Below the pieces are notes generated by a model, which was given only the letters and a program-made list of their open reading frames with translations, was not told where the DNA came from and searched no databases. Of a DNA stretch of 64,000 bases, positions 1-12,065 are shown one piece after another. The stretch covers positions 144,942 through 208,941 of the forward strand of contig MARA01000057.1 in the NCBI GenBank assembly GCA_001792895.1, written 5' to 3'. A program made the position numbers and the translations under genes. This DNA comes from Lentinus brumalis. Lineage: Eukaryota; Basidiomycota; Agaricomycetes; Polyporales; Polyporaceae. Each line of letters opens with the position of its first letter. Position 1 is the stretch's first letter.

Positions 1-1383
1 CTACCCACCGCTGCGCACCTCCTGCCCCCGCCAACCTTGTCGCAACGTGCAGCTTGGGCGACAAGGACGACGGCCCTTGCAGCCTGTCTTCAGCTCCCTG
101 TTGCGTCCAGGCCTGCACTCGAATGATGCCCTCCCGGGCCGAGGCTTACATTGCGCACGAAGTCGTCTCATCTGCTGGCAAGACGAGCCTCAGCATGCGG
201 ACTGTACGTGCTACTCACAACAATCACGCTCACCGGTACGGCCATGTCGTCCATGGCAACATATCCACGGACCACGGCCCCGCGGTGCTGGCTGGAACTT
301 GATTGACTCGGGTCCAGTAATGTTAACGTCATATATGTACTGAGTTGAGCCTTCAGATTGCAATAGTCCCCAAGTTCATTCATCACATATCAGGCTCTAG
401 TCTAGGAGCAGAGCGAGCTAAATAGAGGGGATACTTATAACTCCAGTACTTCAAGTAGTGAATGATGGGGCGCACCTTGTCGTCCTCGATTCCTACTACT
501 TAGCTTGCTGGCACTCCTTCTCAGAACTTCCTCCTTCAATTGCAGAGCTTTGATGTCCACCTTCGAACTCATTCGAGTCACAGTCTCTGCCGCGGATGCC
601 AGACTCCACTGGATGGCAGTAAGTCCTTACTACTGAACTTGAACGTGAAGTACTTAGTGGCAAGCAGAGTTCCTGGTTGTGGGAGCGCTGCGGGCGTTGC
701 GGAGTTAACGGCGGTGCGTGCCGGAGGCGTCAGTCAGCCGGGGCGCACAGTGACCGCGTCGGAGAGGGCGAAGTCGCGATGCGGAGTCGTGAAGTTGAGA
801 GGCGAAACCCAAAGCGGAAGTTGAGACGCCCGCGCGAAAACGAAATCCGAAACCGAAATTGAACCGATCACGTGTCAAGTCCAACTCTGAAGTTCATTTC
901 AGTTGCCGAAGTCCAAATCCAAAGTCCAAACTCAGAACTGAAGTCGAGTCTTTTTGTCCGCTGGCGCCCCTCATAGATATCAGAGACCCGGTATGTCAAA
1001 TCTCAACTAATGACAAGCATATGAGACTCCGAACTGATGGTTCAAGAGGTCAATGAATGTGATGATCACCCAGGCGAACGGTGGGGAACTATCGCAGTAT
1101 CAGGGAACTAGTAGGAAGAAGAAAGAAGCGCTTGTCCAGTGGAATTCGAACGCTGGTTCGGTTGGATGGACCGCTTCAACTACATTGGTTCAAATCGTTA
1201 TGCCACTATCAATCCAAGTCTTCGAACCCTTCAACGCGACCACGACCACTATAAGGGTACATGATGTGAGTACAACACGCTGCCCTAAACTACTGAGTAC
1301 TAGTACTCAGAATTTTGTGATCTAGGCCACAACATCTGGGCCATGCATAGCGCGCACTTGCCGACTTCGTGTACAAAGCTAGT
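1..1383. other. No gene recognised; low-complexity tract near 780-950
   Basis: No open frame here resembles a known protein or shows a convincing exon-intron pattern. Around 780-950 there is a run of short degenerate units of the kind GAAGTTGAG, CCGAAACCGAAA and GTCCAAATCCAAAG, which looks like a decayed short tandem repeat. The right end is the 3' flank of the F-box-like gene that ends at 1384. Confidence 0.4.
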
Positions 1384-2655
1384 CTAAGTCACTAGTTTCC
1401 AAGAGTCTTCCTCCATCTCCCAATCCTCAGTCCGCACCACTTGGCCCTTCCCATTCCAAGATACGGTCACAAATGGTCCATCGGCGTACCGGTACGAGAC
1501 ACGGTCAAGATATGCACTCCAGTCGATGAGTACCCGGGAGGCAATCTCGTCCCATGAGATGTCGGAAAGAGTCCATGACTCGTGCACCCATACCACTGTG
1601 AGCTTTCCCGTTGATTTCCGGGAGGATTCCGGCGGATCTGATTGCCAATCTATAGGATAGTCGTCGATGCTCGCCGAAGACCTCGGAGATCGCTGGAAAC
1701 CCGCAGCCACCGAATGTTAGGGGATTGAGCTCCGGATGGCGAGCCGCCGGCAGAACAACACGCACTATCTCTCTGTTAACTTGTAGGTACTTGAGGCGCG
1801 GAAACCGCTCTGCCACGTCCGCGAGGGACCACCCCTGAGGCCCTTGGGAATTGCGGGCCCAACATGGGTTCTGAATGCACAGGCTGACCAGATGTGCGCC
1901 GACGACGTTGGATAGGTGCAAGAGGTAATCTGTACGACCATCCGTCAGACCAACGCCCTTCAAAAGCTCCGTCACCCGGAACTGCTCCCAGATCATGCGC
2001 GGATGGCATACGAGGACGCGCAGCTCAGGGAGGAAGATCTTCTTATAAGGCTCGCCAGATGCCTTCGGGGTCGGCGTACGGGCGTTACGCAAGTCGAGCT
2101 CGCGCAAGGTGGAACTATGCCCTCGAATGAAGTCGGGAACCCCGCGTTCGGTGCTAGGCAGGGTGGGTCCGGCCGTCGTCAAGCTGCGGAGGTGTGCGAA
2201 GCGTGCCGCGAGGATGTCCACGCATTTCGCGAAATCCCACCACGGCTCCGGACGCCATACGCCGGCAATACTGAGAGTGAGATAGTCCAGCTCGGGCAGG
2301 AAACGGAGGAGGCAGGCTAGCTCGAGAGCTGTGGGGTTAGCTGCGATGGGGGCCAGTACGTGCAACTCCCGGACGAGCTTTGCGAGGCGGGGGAGGATGA
2401 GATTGACTCGGAGAGCTTGACGACCGAGGTATCCGCTACGAGTGTGATCGTGGTGTAGAGGACGCTTTCGGCCGTTGAGAGCAGTGCGGGGTGTAGGCGG
2501 AGCAGCTGAGCTAGTGTGTACCGGTCGTCTATGCGGGCAGACTCGAACACTCTCCTCCAGAGTTCTATCGGGAGCCGCAAGTCCACCGCGGTGGTAACAC
2601 TGGGAGCTGTTGCTCTCGGTGAGCAAATCGCAGAAGAGCGACGTCGACTCTGCAC
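1384..2655 (-). pseudogene. F-box-like protein, tandem copy 1 (one frameshift)
   Basis: First of three head-to-tail F-box-like genes. The N-terminal part has the LPIELWRRVFESARIDD... F-box-like helix pattern followed by an LYTTI segment, and the body is leucine-rich with LRR-like spacing. F-box proteins usually bring substrates to SCF ubiquitin ligases; the substrate here cannot be told. The body continues in the -1 frame at the G run 2389-2393 (C run on the coding strand); one added base would rejoin it. An intron at 1693-1765 (GTGCGT...CCTAAC...CAG) leads to a final exon ending EDSWKLVT, matching EDYWELV and DEYWNTV in copies 2 and 3. A GTAAGT donor at 2659 suggests a further 5' exon, so the true start is not resolved. 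The break may be real or a sequencing error. Confidence 0.7.
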
Positions 2656-3182
2656 TTACTTCGGGTTCCATCCACAGCACTGAGCTCGCCTGTCTCCGCC
2701 GTCGGTGGTGGCAGCGGTGGCGGTTTCACGAGCTCGACAGGGGTTTGATGCAACGGTGGCTTGACCTCTCGTTTGATCCTCCTCCATCTCCGGATGCAGG
2801 AGGGCATTGCGCGATCCTTTCGCTGGCAAGTAAGAAAGGAAAGCGGATACCATGAGGTCGCCGTGGGTGCACTGCTGTGCCCGATCGATGCACTGCCGCC
2901 GGACGCATTTTGGCACCTGCATACCCTAGAATAGACTCCCTCGAGGCTTAACTAGAACTATAGATGCCGAGAAATACGCCGTCGACAGTCAGACGTTCGT
3001 GCTCAACTGCGGACTCTAGTCAGTATGGTACTGAGCTTACGTATCACAAGCCGCACTTGAATGCCACACGGATGCGCTTGAGAGAACTTGAACCATGCGC
3101 GATCAAAAACAGTACACAAGAAGCCGCTCTAAGTCCATCCCAGCTCCAAGTACTGTGACCTGTTGAAGTCGCATCTCATGCA

Positions 3183-4414
3183 TCAGCGGCCTTGTCGAGA
3201 AGGCACCAACTCCCAGTAATCTTCGCACATCTCCCTGTCCTCCTTCCTGATCAGCGCAGACCCTGTCTCGTCGAGCGCGACGGAGACAGGCTGTATCATC
3301 GCGTGTCTGTACACGATGCGGTCTACGAGATCTCGCCACTCCACGAGCACGTCAAAAGCCGCCTTGTTCAAGTACTTGAGCCACAGCGCGACGTCGACGG
3401 CGGACTTTACAGGATGAATGGGATGAATGCCTTGGATACGGTCGACGAAGACCCATCCGATGGCGAGCCGAGAGCCGGCGTGACGACGGGCACCGGCGCG
3501 GGTGACTTCCGTAGTGTTACTGTTCGGACCTCGAACCCATAGGTGTCGCAGCTGAGGGAGGCCGCTGAAGGTCGGCTCAGCAGTCTGAAGTTCACTCAGT
3601 ATGAGCGGCCAAAAGTAAAAATCGGGAAAGTGCGCACGAATGGCATGTCAATCTGCAGGTACCGCAGGCGCGGGAACCTCGCAACGACGCCGTCGAGCGA
3701 GCCGCTGAGGGCATCGCCGCCCCTGCTTATCAGTAGAGTTGAGATGCCTACGCGTAAGCTCAACAGACGCGCGCCGAAGGGAGCCGGTACGGATAGGAGC
3801 TTTGGGAAGGAGTCGAGAGTGGGCAGGTGGAGGTGGGTCAGAGAGTCGGCCTCGATATTGGTGAGAACGGGCTGAGGGCAGGACAGGGTGCGGAGACACC
3901 TGAAGCGTAACTTCGAGCCAGTGGCCAGTGCGACGTAAATGTTGGGGACACGGAGGTCCTTGAGAGTGTCGGAATGCTTGAGGAGGAACTTGAAGAGCGG
4001 ACGGCCGGAGATGTCGGTGACGAAGCGACGTAGTTTAGGGAACTGTGTCTTCAGGATGTCCGTGTAGTTGCCCTCTTGAGCGTCCGGGAGACCGTCAAGG
4101 CTCCGAGTTGTGCGATGGGCGAAGGGCTCGAGCTCTACATCGTCGCTTATCACGGTAAGCGTGTCGACGAGCTGCACATAACGATAGCCCATGGAGCCTG
4201 AGACAGGCTTTAGGAAAAGCCCCGCGCCGTGGTGCGACCCGATGTGAACCGCTCGATAGAGCAGAGGCTCAATCTCGCGACAGAAGGCACGGTTGATGCG
4301 CATCATCTGCGCCAGGGTATACGTATCGGTTATGTGCTGGATGATTGCGAACCACAGCTCGGTGGGTAGGTGAATGCGAGTGGTAAAAGCCGAGGACCAT
4401 GCGACCGTGGCCAT
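3183..4414 (-). CDS. F-box-like protein, tandem copy 2
   Basis: ATG at 4414 gives a protein of about 380 residues. The N-terminus carries an F-box-like motif (IHLPTELWFAIIQHITD, then LAQMMRINRAF and EPLLYRAV). A leucine-rich body follows, then after an inferred intron at 3552-3637 a conserved C-terminal block (LAIGWVF, VLVEWRDLVDRIVYRHA, EDYWELV). The intron sits right after the LQIDMPF segment, at the same place as in copies 1 and 3, which supports both the splice model and descent by tandem duplication. Likely an SCF-type adaptor by family; no substrate can be inferred. Reading frame is intact with this intron. The domain assignment is by eye and the F-box is divergent. Confidence 0.75.
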
Positions 4415-5002
4415 CGCCGCAGCCAGCTCTGAAATCTACCGGCGGAGGAAGTAAATGAGCATACTAACACAGGAAGAGCTGCGAGCTGTCTACCTCAGAG
4501 TCTTGCACGGAGTTGAGGCGCATCACAATAAGCGGATCACGCAAGTCCGACGACAGTGGACGATGGGGAACGAAGTAAGTACGCCCCGCTATCGAGAGGT
4601 GGGAGCGAACCATATATGTACTGGTTGGCAGGCCCACAGCCACGAGAATGTGCCTCGTTGCAGCGCACGCCGCAGTGTAAAAGGGCCTCGCTTACGTACT
4701 CCGCAACAAACCTTCCACCGTGCACTGTCCTATAGACTCGTTCAGTAGAGCAGCATGGTGGTCAGGATGTGTCAGATAACGATGTAAACGTTACGCAGGA
4801 TGGGTTCCAAGTCCGAACTTCGACAGCGCTACCGGGTGGCCGGGCACGCCAAGGGGCACATCTCAGCTCGGTCTCAGTACCAGGCAATTGCAACGTGCCC
4901 GTCATGCGGATACGAGCGGGTATCTTCTACGCTCATGGTCAGTACATCTCGCTGAATTGACGATAAGGACCTGCGCTCACAATCACATCCATCCTCCCCC
5001 GT
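4415..5002. other. Intergenic between F-box-like copies 2 and 3
   Basis: About 590 bases holding the 5' flank of copy 2 and the 3' flank of copy 3. Open frames here are short, arginine-rich or out of phase with any recognisable family. Nothing further is seen. Confidence 0.4.
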
Positions 5003-6255
5003 TCAAACCGTGTTCCAGTATTCGTCTGTCATCCCTCTCTCCTGCACGCAAACGAGACCCGTCCTGGACTCGTTCAAGGTGACGCTGACGTATGGTATGA
5101 TGGTGTGTTTGAAGATGACGCGCTCGACTAAGTGTTCCCACTCTAGGAGCACCTCAAGCGCGACTTCTTTCAGCGACTGGTGCCATCTCGCTGCTTTGAC
5201 CATGTCGACACCCTGGTCGCGCGGATAAGAGAAGACCCAAGCCACAGTGAGCCGTTGTGCCGCTGTTGTGTAGCGATCAGGTTCACACTTCGCGGTCCAG
5301 TGAAGACCGGACAACGTCGTGGTACGGAGGTCGTGCGGATCGGAGGTCTATGTCCAACTGGGTAAGTTCCAACTGCTGACGGATTACGAAGTCCTTGGGA
5401 TGTGGGATGACGTACGTAATTCACGTCCACTTGCAGGTACTTGAGGGAAGGAAAGGTAGCGACGACATCATTTAATGTGACATGGCGGAGAGCCTGAGGG
5501 CCCCACAGGGAGTACATGCTCAGGCGGACGCGGAGGCTAACCAGTCGTGAGCCGAATGCCGCTGAGTGTGAGGGGAGAAAGAGCAGGTTCGAGCTGAGGG
5601 GCAACACATGGAGATGTGTGAGAGTCGGAGGAAGATTCAGCGCGCCGTGAAGGAAACGATGCGGACAGGTGAGACTGCGGAGAGAGTGGAACTTGAGTAG
5701 ATGGCTGGTGATCCCCTGCGAGGCCCAGGTTGTGGAGAACAGACTCGGGTTCCCGACCAAGTGCACTTCCTCTATGTCTGTGTGTCTCTGGAGGAATGGG
5801 TTCACGACGCTCCCGGATAAGTTGCTCGTGAAGATGCGCAGGGAGGGGTAATCCACGCTGAGGACGGCTTCGCAGCCTTTCACGCCCCAATGGGGTAACG
5901 GTTCTAGACGGGTCGCAAGGCTGTGAGGTATCAAGATCAGAGTCGACACAGTTAGCGCGTAGATCAGACGCGAGCGATGAGGGTTCCGGAACAGGGACCG
6001 CGAAAAGTTGACAATGACGGTGTCGGTCTCTAGACGGACGTTGCGATAGAGGACAGGCTCCGTTGCTGCGTGAAATGTACTGTTCACGCGCATCAGTTGT
6101 GCGAGAGCGTGGGCGTCAGTCATATGGCGGATGACCTCCAACCACAACTCGACCGGCAGCTGAACCAGAGCTGACGAGCCATGCGTAGAGTCCAAAGACG
6201 AGATGTGAGGTACTGGGAGGTCATGCGACGTCAGCCATATTGACAATGAGAGCAA
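5003..6255 (-). CDS. F-box-like protein, tandem copy 3
   Basis: Exon 1 encodes an F-box-like motif (VQLPVELWLEVIRHMTD, then LAQLMRVNSTF and EPVLYRNV) and a leucine-rich body up to LQVDVNY. A 68-bp intron at 5348-5415 (GTACGT donor, CTTAC branch, ATAG acceptor) joins in phase to a C-terminal exon with LTVAWVF, VLLEWEHLVERVIFKHT and DEYWNTV. The same layout in all three tandem copies is strong support. There is no in-frame ATG before the F-box; a GTGAGT donor near 6268 and a CCCAG acceptor near 6208 suggest an upstream first exon, so the 5' end given is provisional. Function by family is substrate recognition for a ubiquitin ligase; target unknown. Confidence 0.72.
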
Positions 6256-7347
6256 GAAGACTCACCTAGCTCCGACGGGCGTGGCACACGCTGCTGACGG
6301 CAGCGGAAGCGTTTGCCTCTCTCCTTGTATCTCAGTATCGGAAGCGACAGGCAAGAGACCATGTCGTTCCTGTAAAAGCAGGTGTTCGCTGTCGGCTCAA
6401 ATGAAAGTATCAATCCCAGGTGCTACAGGAGCCGCAGCAACGGCACGTACTTAGTGAGTATAGTGACAGCACGCATCGACCAGTCCGTGGACATACCAGG
6501 AGGGTTATTCCCCGTAGAAAAAAGAGCTTCCTAGATTCGGAGAAGGACAGAAACAGAACAGGAATACTTCACGAGTTGCTGATACAGGTGGTGGTCATGG
6601 TCATGATTGAAGGGGTATCTCGCATATAGGCGCTCACTGACCTTGATTACTTACCACGAACATGGCGGTGTTCCTCTCGACATACCTTCACTCGACACCC
6701 TCCTGGACTATGCAACGTGTCTGCGCACCTTGAGCGGCCCACGATAATCTACCCCTGAACGTCACCGCGGAATGGTCATATCCAGCTCACTCGTGTTCCA
6801 ACTTCCGCATGCTCATCAAGATCTCGCGAAGACGGGGAGTACGAATACTGTGTTGGTCCTTGGAGCTATAGATGGCTATCGGCTGTACTATAACTGTACT
6901 ATAAAATGGTATGTCGTCGTCATCCCCGCGACTCCGAGTATGGTCTGAGCTCCTCTGATGTGTCCAAGACTCGGATATTCGCCCCTCCTTCCACCATAGT
7001 CGCATGTCACTCGGTGTCCCAGTGTCGCACATCATGTCCACCGGTGGTCTGGGGAGAGCAGGCTGCACCACGCAACTTTTTTATTCAATGTCGAGGCTGT
7101 AACCGTTGTCAGTATGACTGAGCCTTGCCACGGGCTCACGAGAGTGAAGAAACGATTGATGATGTTCGTCATACATCGCACCGGTGCGTCCATGACTGTT
7201 ATTCCCAGCGTACGTGTCCATAGCTACATACAGGAGAGATAGCCTGATAGCAATCCGAGCTTCACGGGAACAAGAAAGCAAAACATCGATAGTATGACAT
7301 AGTCCGCGGGAAACGCGCACAAAAAAAACAAAAAACACCTCACAGGA
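6256..7347. other. Intergenic, no gene recognised
   Basis: About 1.1 kb between two minus-strand genes. It probably holds the first exon or promoter of F-box-like copy 3 on the left and the 3' UTR of the F-box/LRR gene on the right, including an A-rich stretch at about 7320-7336. No supported coding region. Confidence 0.4.
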
Positions 7348-8962
7348 CTACAGGTCCTTCCAGTAGGTGACCTTCTCGTCGCCCGAGCGCACTGGTAGAA
7401 CCTCAAAGACCTTGATATTCGGCAGGACGCGCGCGAGGTAGGCTCCGCACTTCGCTCGTGCGTCCTTGGCCTCCTGCAACTTCATCGAATCCTGGACGAA
7501 CGCGAGCCGCTTCACTGTCGGTACCAGCTTTGTGACTCGAGTACCCGGAGAGAACTCCGAAACGTCCGGGAACGGCAACGCCAGTGCCTCCAGCTGCGTG
7601 CACTTGCCAGCGAAGGCGGAGATGCACCTCGGCGTGATGGTGTCACCTGTCTTGCCCGGCTTCCCAAGGATGACAAGTTTGCGCAACTTGGGCCATGCCT
7701 TTGCTATACCCCGTAAGTCGGCGTCGGTCAGCTTCAGCGTGAGGCGGCTCATGCTCATACACGGTACAGTGTGGGCGTCGAAAATGAACGCCTCGAGGCG
7801 CGACAGCGCATAGAGGGGACGGGCGAAGAGTGCGAATTGCGGCGGTTCCTTGCAGTGCGACTCATCATCCACAACAACAGCGAGAGACAGACGGGTGAGG
7901 GTGGAATGGAAGTGCGCGGCGAGGAGCTTGAGCGAGCGCGTCCAGCCGGTGCTATCATACGAGCTTCGCAGGTCAACGACACGGAGGGGAGAAGGTGCGA
8001 TGATCTCGAGGGCTGCTGCCATGTCTCTCGGGTGTCCGCTAATTTGGAATTCCTCCAGGGTGCTGATACCGAGCCATGATAGACCTTCGACCGGCTCGAC
8101 GGTCCCGTCGTCCATGGCAGTGTCTAAGACTATCGCGAGGCTCACTAGCTCTGGTAGCTTCGCGCAAACCGCGCGCAAGAAACCCTTGCAACAAATCCAT
8201 GATATCTCGACTTCGAGCCGTTGCAAATGCGTGAAGCCGAGGAGAGGGGTGAGTTGTTGCAAGTTGACTACCGAGGTGGCGTTTTCTCCGCCGAAGGTGA
8301 AGGAAAAAGACGTGAGGGCGGGCGATTTCGTGTGCAGCAACCTCAGCATCTGCTCGAAGCCCGGATCAGGCCCCTTATCTTCTCCCCAGAGGAAGTCATG
8401 CAGCGGGAACTTCAAGGACAACTCGCGAAGGGAGGGAGGGAGGAAAGCGAATGGCTCGCAGGAGGGGGTATCTTCCATGTGTATGGCATCGACGCGTCGG
8501 AGGTTGGGGAAGATCGGCATTCCTCCTGCTCTGTTGACTAGCGTCTTCAAAGTTGTCAATTGAGCACCTTCCGGCTCCATCGTACTGCCGTCCATGAGAC
8601 ATCGCACCCGCCTGACGTGTTCGGCGTACACCTTAAGGCGCGACCATTTCTGCTCGTCGATGGGCGCACGAATAGTAGGCTGGTACAGGTCAGTCAGCAC
8701 TCAAAGGAAGTGTGAATTTGTTGAGGAAACTCACCTGATATCCGCGACGTTTATCGTAGGATTTGCGGAGGACGTAGTATAGCGGTTTACAATCCTCGAT
8801 ATCATCCCAAAGTGTCTTGACAGCAAGATGAAAGAAGAACTTGTTGACCCGTGCGCATCTCGCGAGGTCGCCTTTCCAGGAGTCAGGTGCATGTGCAAGG
8901 TGGAAGAGGATCGCATCGACGACTTCTTCCCGACACGACGCAACCTGGGCAGCGGAAGCCAT
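7348..8962 (-). CDS. F-box/leucine-rich-repeat-type protein
   Basis: Two exons. Exon 1 starts at ATG 8962 and encodes an F-box-like stretch (EEVVDAILFHLAHAPDSW, then LARCARVNKFFFHLAVKTLWDDI). A 55-bp intron at 8680-8734 (GTGAGT...CTGAC...CAG) joins in phase 0 to a long exon of about 443 codons. That exon is rich in LRR-like units (LRELSLKFPL, LQRLEVEISW, LRKLVILGKP, LEALALPFP). Total is roughly 518 aa and the frame is open throughout. It differs in sequence from the tandem trio at 1.4-6.3 kb. Agaricomycetes carry many such proteins, usually taken to be SCF adaptors; the specific role is unknown. Confidence 0.78.
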
Positions 8963-9511
8963 GTGTGCGATGACTGTCTCAGCCTTTCAGCCGGAGCTTC
9001 TCATACAGTCTGGGTCTCAGCAACAACAACGCAGGACATCGATGTGAACTGCAGAGACTTACGTTCCGTCAGAGCAGTAGATTGGGGCTACGTGGCAATT
9101 TCCTCCGAGTCGAAGTCGAGCATCCGCGCCACTTTCAACACGGGCAGGTCCGAGTCGTGTCTGAATTGAAAAATGCAGCAAGATCAAGTGAAGGTACAAG
9201 CAGCAAGTATCTGACGTACGAATGTAAAGTGGAAGAAGCTAAGGAGGGAGTCGGACAAGGTGAACCGTCATGCACTTCTGCAGGCGTGCCAATAGCGAGA
9301 GTTCTAAGCTTAAGGTTTGACACGATCACGAGCACGACGCTTTCCGAGATGTCACTCGCGTAACGATGAGTCATATGTACCCGTCTCCGTGTCTTCTGGA
9401 GTCTGCACGGTACGGGCATCAAGCGACGTACGTGAATCCACGGAACACCGGGAGCAATACGACTGTGGATGCGCAAGAACGAAAGGGATGGATAGCTCGC
9501 AACTGTTCCGA
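8963..9511. other. Intergenic, no gene recognised
   Basis: Promoter side of the F-box/LRR gene and 3' flank of DUF6697-like paralogue A. Open frames in the region are antisense shadows or short. Nothing else seen. Confidence 0.4.
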
Positions 9512-11724
9512 CTATTCCTGGTGACTCTCCAGTTTCGTAGTCTCGGTTTGTTTGCGTTTCGACCTCGTACCTTTCCTCGCTCCCTTCCCTGTCCATTTCC
9601 CTGTCCCTTTCTTGTCATTGGTCAGTGGTACTTTGTAGTGTTGCGCGTTCCGTTGCAATATCCGCACGAATTCTTCGTCGTATCCGACGCATGTCATCTT
9701 GTATGTTCCGATCTCCTGAGAAATTCGTAAGCACTGAGCGTGCACGCTGCAACGTAGTAGCTTTTCGGAAAGTACGCTCACCTCTTCGCCCTGATCATAC
9801 GCCGCTATCATGTCCTGAAGGGTCACTTCCTTCCGGATGTCTCCCATTCTCAGCGCGGCATCCTCGAGCTCTTCTTTGGTCGGCTCGTAGTCGGCACCTC
9901 TCTCCTTCCGGAACCAGACTCTGCGTGTAACCTCCGACCCCCATTGGCTAACGTGAACTCCGTATGCCCACGTGCTCCGTACCTTAAAAAATGTGAATGC
10001 AACTCCTAACTTCCATTCAGATCAGCGAAGGCGCACCTTGTCTCTCTGCTTCTTCCACTCGTCGGACGTGAGCGATATGCCTGGCTCGAACTTATACTGG
10101 CCCATGTACACCCATTTTGACTCAGCGAGACGTACAAAGGTCCGCAGAGGCCTTTGAGTGCCGTGCCAGCCATCCCATGCTTTCCGCGGACTGAAGAACA
10201 GGCCGGAATGACCAGGACGAGTGGGTGCATGCGGGTTGAACTCCAGCGTCAGGAACGCCCAGTCTGCGAGCCCGTGCCACGCAACGCGGTAGTCCGATAT
10301 CTTTGGGAACGTCGTCTGGGTGCTCCCGCCGTACAGGTTGGAGATGTAGTACCGAGAGAAGCCGTACTCGGAGATCTTCTTCGGTAGGGAGATGGGATAT
10401 CGATGCGTTAATCCCTCCCATCCCAGTGCCCCGAGGAGAAACTCGTCGCTAAACTGCGACTCCTTCTTCACTTTCGCATCGGGCTGTCGTGATCGAGTCA
10501 GTAACATACCAACCCCGAGGCTAAACTGTGAGATGAGGGACTCACATTCCGAAGTTGTTCTACAGCGTTCCGCAGCGTTTCGGCATGATTGCTGTCGTCG
10601 CCAACATCGCCGATTGGTACGATGGGAGGCTGATTATTTCCTATGCTCGGTTCCGCCTTGACATCGACAGAGTCCGCACCTGCATAGCCATCAGGCGCAT
10701 TCTCTCTGACTTGTAGGGTACAGAAACAGGTCGTCGACGATACTTACAGGCCACCTGTTGCCGCAATGCAGCCTGTCGGCGACGCACGTCTTTCAAGTTG
10801 GGCAAGACGACCTCGAACAGGGTATGAGCCTCATGCCGAGCTTCGCGTTGAGACGCGCTGGCACCCGAGCCGGAAGGTGCGATACGTGAGCTTGGATGCT
10901 CCGCCTGGTCAGCCCTTCAGTACCTATCAATGTCGTATAGATCGATTGTCACGGACCTGCTGTGCAGATAATTGCGTCCCGGGGGTGTCCTCGGCCCTCT
11001 CTGGTTCCACCACGGGCTGTATAGGCGTGCTGGCACGAGAGCCGGGGGGAGTGCTGGCTCCGCTTGCACCATCCTCATTACAAAAAGTCAGCATCATCGA
11101 TGTCGCGCAGATCACACACGTACGGACCTGCACTGCGCAGAACTGCGAGGTATCTTCTGCCTTTTCTGATTGCACTCCGGGCGAGTGCCGATCAAGGCTC
11201 TGCGGTAGCGAAGACGATTCTCGCTTTCTCTAGGTGAACAAGTAAGATGCATCACCGAGAGGTTGTTCCACATTGCACGCACCTGCTGTGCAGAGAACTG
11301 CGTGACGTTGTCTTCGTCCTTCTCTGCTTTCACCGCTGTGATGGCGGGCCTGTGCCGCTCAAGGCTCCGCGGTGATGCTGGGGCAGATTCTCGATTTTTC
11401 TGAGTAGAAGCATGAAGTTACTGAAATCTGTCGCCAAGGAGCAACACGGCTTACAGGTTTCTTATCCACCGGCTTAAGTTCATCGTCATCAGTGGACCTG
11501 GAGCGCTTCCGCACACGGGCCTTCGATGGTACGTTTGACCCTTCGGGCGTCGGAGTGCGATCCTGATTGATTCATCAGTTTTTGCGTCTCTTCATCGTGA
11601 GCTGACAATGGGAGATGATGATGTGCGTGATACGGACGAAGATCTGTTCTTCAACTTTCTTCGGAGTTGAAGCGCGGTCATGAGGCTTAACGTCCGCAAC
11701 CTCCTCCGAGTTGTACTTGATCAT
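9512..11724 (-). CDS. DUF6697-like protein, paralogue A
   Basis: About ten exons. ATG at 11724 is followed by exon 11638-11724, exon 11455-11562 with a basic, NLS-like stretch (KARVRKRSRS), three repeated phase-0 exons (11283-11399, 11128-11229, 10957-11073), then a helical exon (EVVLPNLKDVRRRQAALRQQ). The conserved core follows: HRYPI, YYISNLYGG, FLTLEFNPHAPTRPG, GLFF, KWVYMGQYKF and, in the last exon, MTCVGYDEEF. The C-terminus is lysine- and arginine-rich. The core matches what I recall of DUF6697, a basidiomycete-restricted domain of unknown function; that name is from memory, unverified. Basic tails and an NLS-like stretch suggest a nuclear protein (inference). The frame is intact under this splice model. 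Three more copies (B, C, D) lie at 25.7, 52.2 and 54.5 kb. Confidence 0.8.
10957..11399 (-). repeat. Tandem exon triplication inside paralogue A
   Basis: Three successive exons of 117, 102 and 117 nt, all starting and ending in phase 0, encode related modules ending in QFSAQQ, QFCAVQ and QLSAQQ. Each has an acidic EKxEDxxQ-like core and a preceding RH/RxSP or ASTP stretch. Intron starts after each module are also alike (GTGCGT, GTCCGT, GTCCGT). Symmetric exons can be added or skipped without breaking the frame. Confidence 0.75.
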
Positions 11725-12065
11725 CGCGCCTGCTCGAGCCTCTGTAGTTCCGGCTTGTTAGATCGTGATCGGAAGGAGGTCGAACTCGTCACCAGTAAGT
11801 ATGTAGTGGTCAAGTAGCAAGGGGTCTGCCGCCGGCTAGCTTCGACGGGCGCTAGCCGCCACGCTCGCAGTTCGTGTTCGTGTCACTGTCAGGGAAGCTG
11901 CAGAGAAGGGTCTCGAGCTTCAATCCAGCAGAGATCCAGCCGAGGAAGGAACTGTGCTGCATAAGTGATGGAACTACTTATTCGTACAAGCGTGGATATG
12001 TTGACCCTTCGAAGACGAGCCAGGGTAAGTATAGGTAAGTGAGTTACGTCGTCATCTCATTCATC
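11725..12065. other. Intergenic: upstream of paralogue A, downstream of GH79
   Basis: About 340 bases holding the promoter side of paralogue A and the 3' flank of the GH79 gene, both on the minus strand. No clear TATA box or other element is seen. Confidence 0.4.

Noticed and set aside
780..950. Short GAAGT/CCGAAA repeats as a possible CRISPR or regulatory array
   Set aside because: Units are too short and irregular, with no spacer structure; treated as a low-complexity tract.
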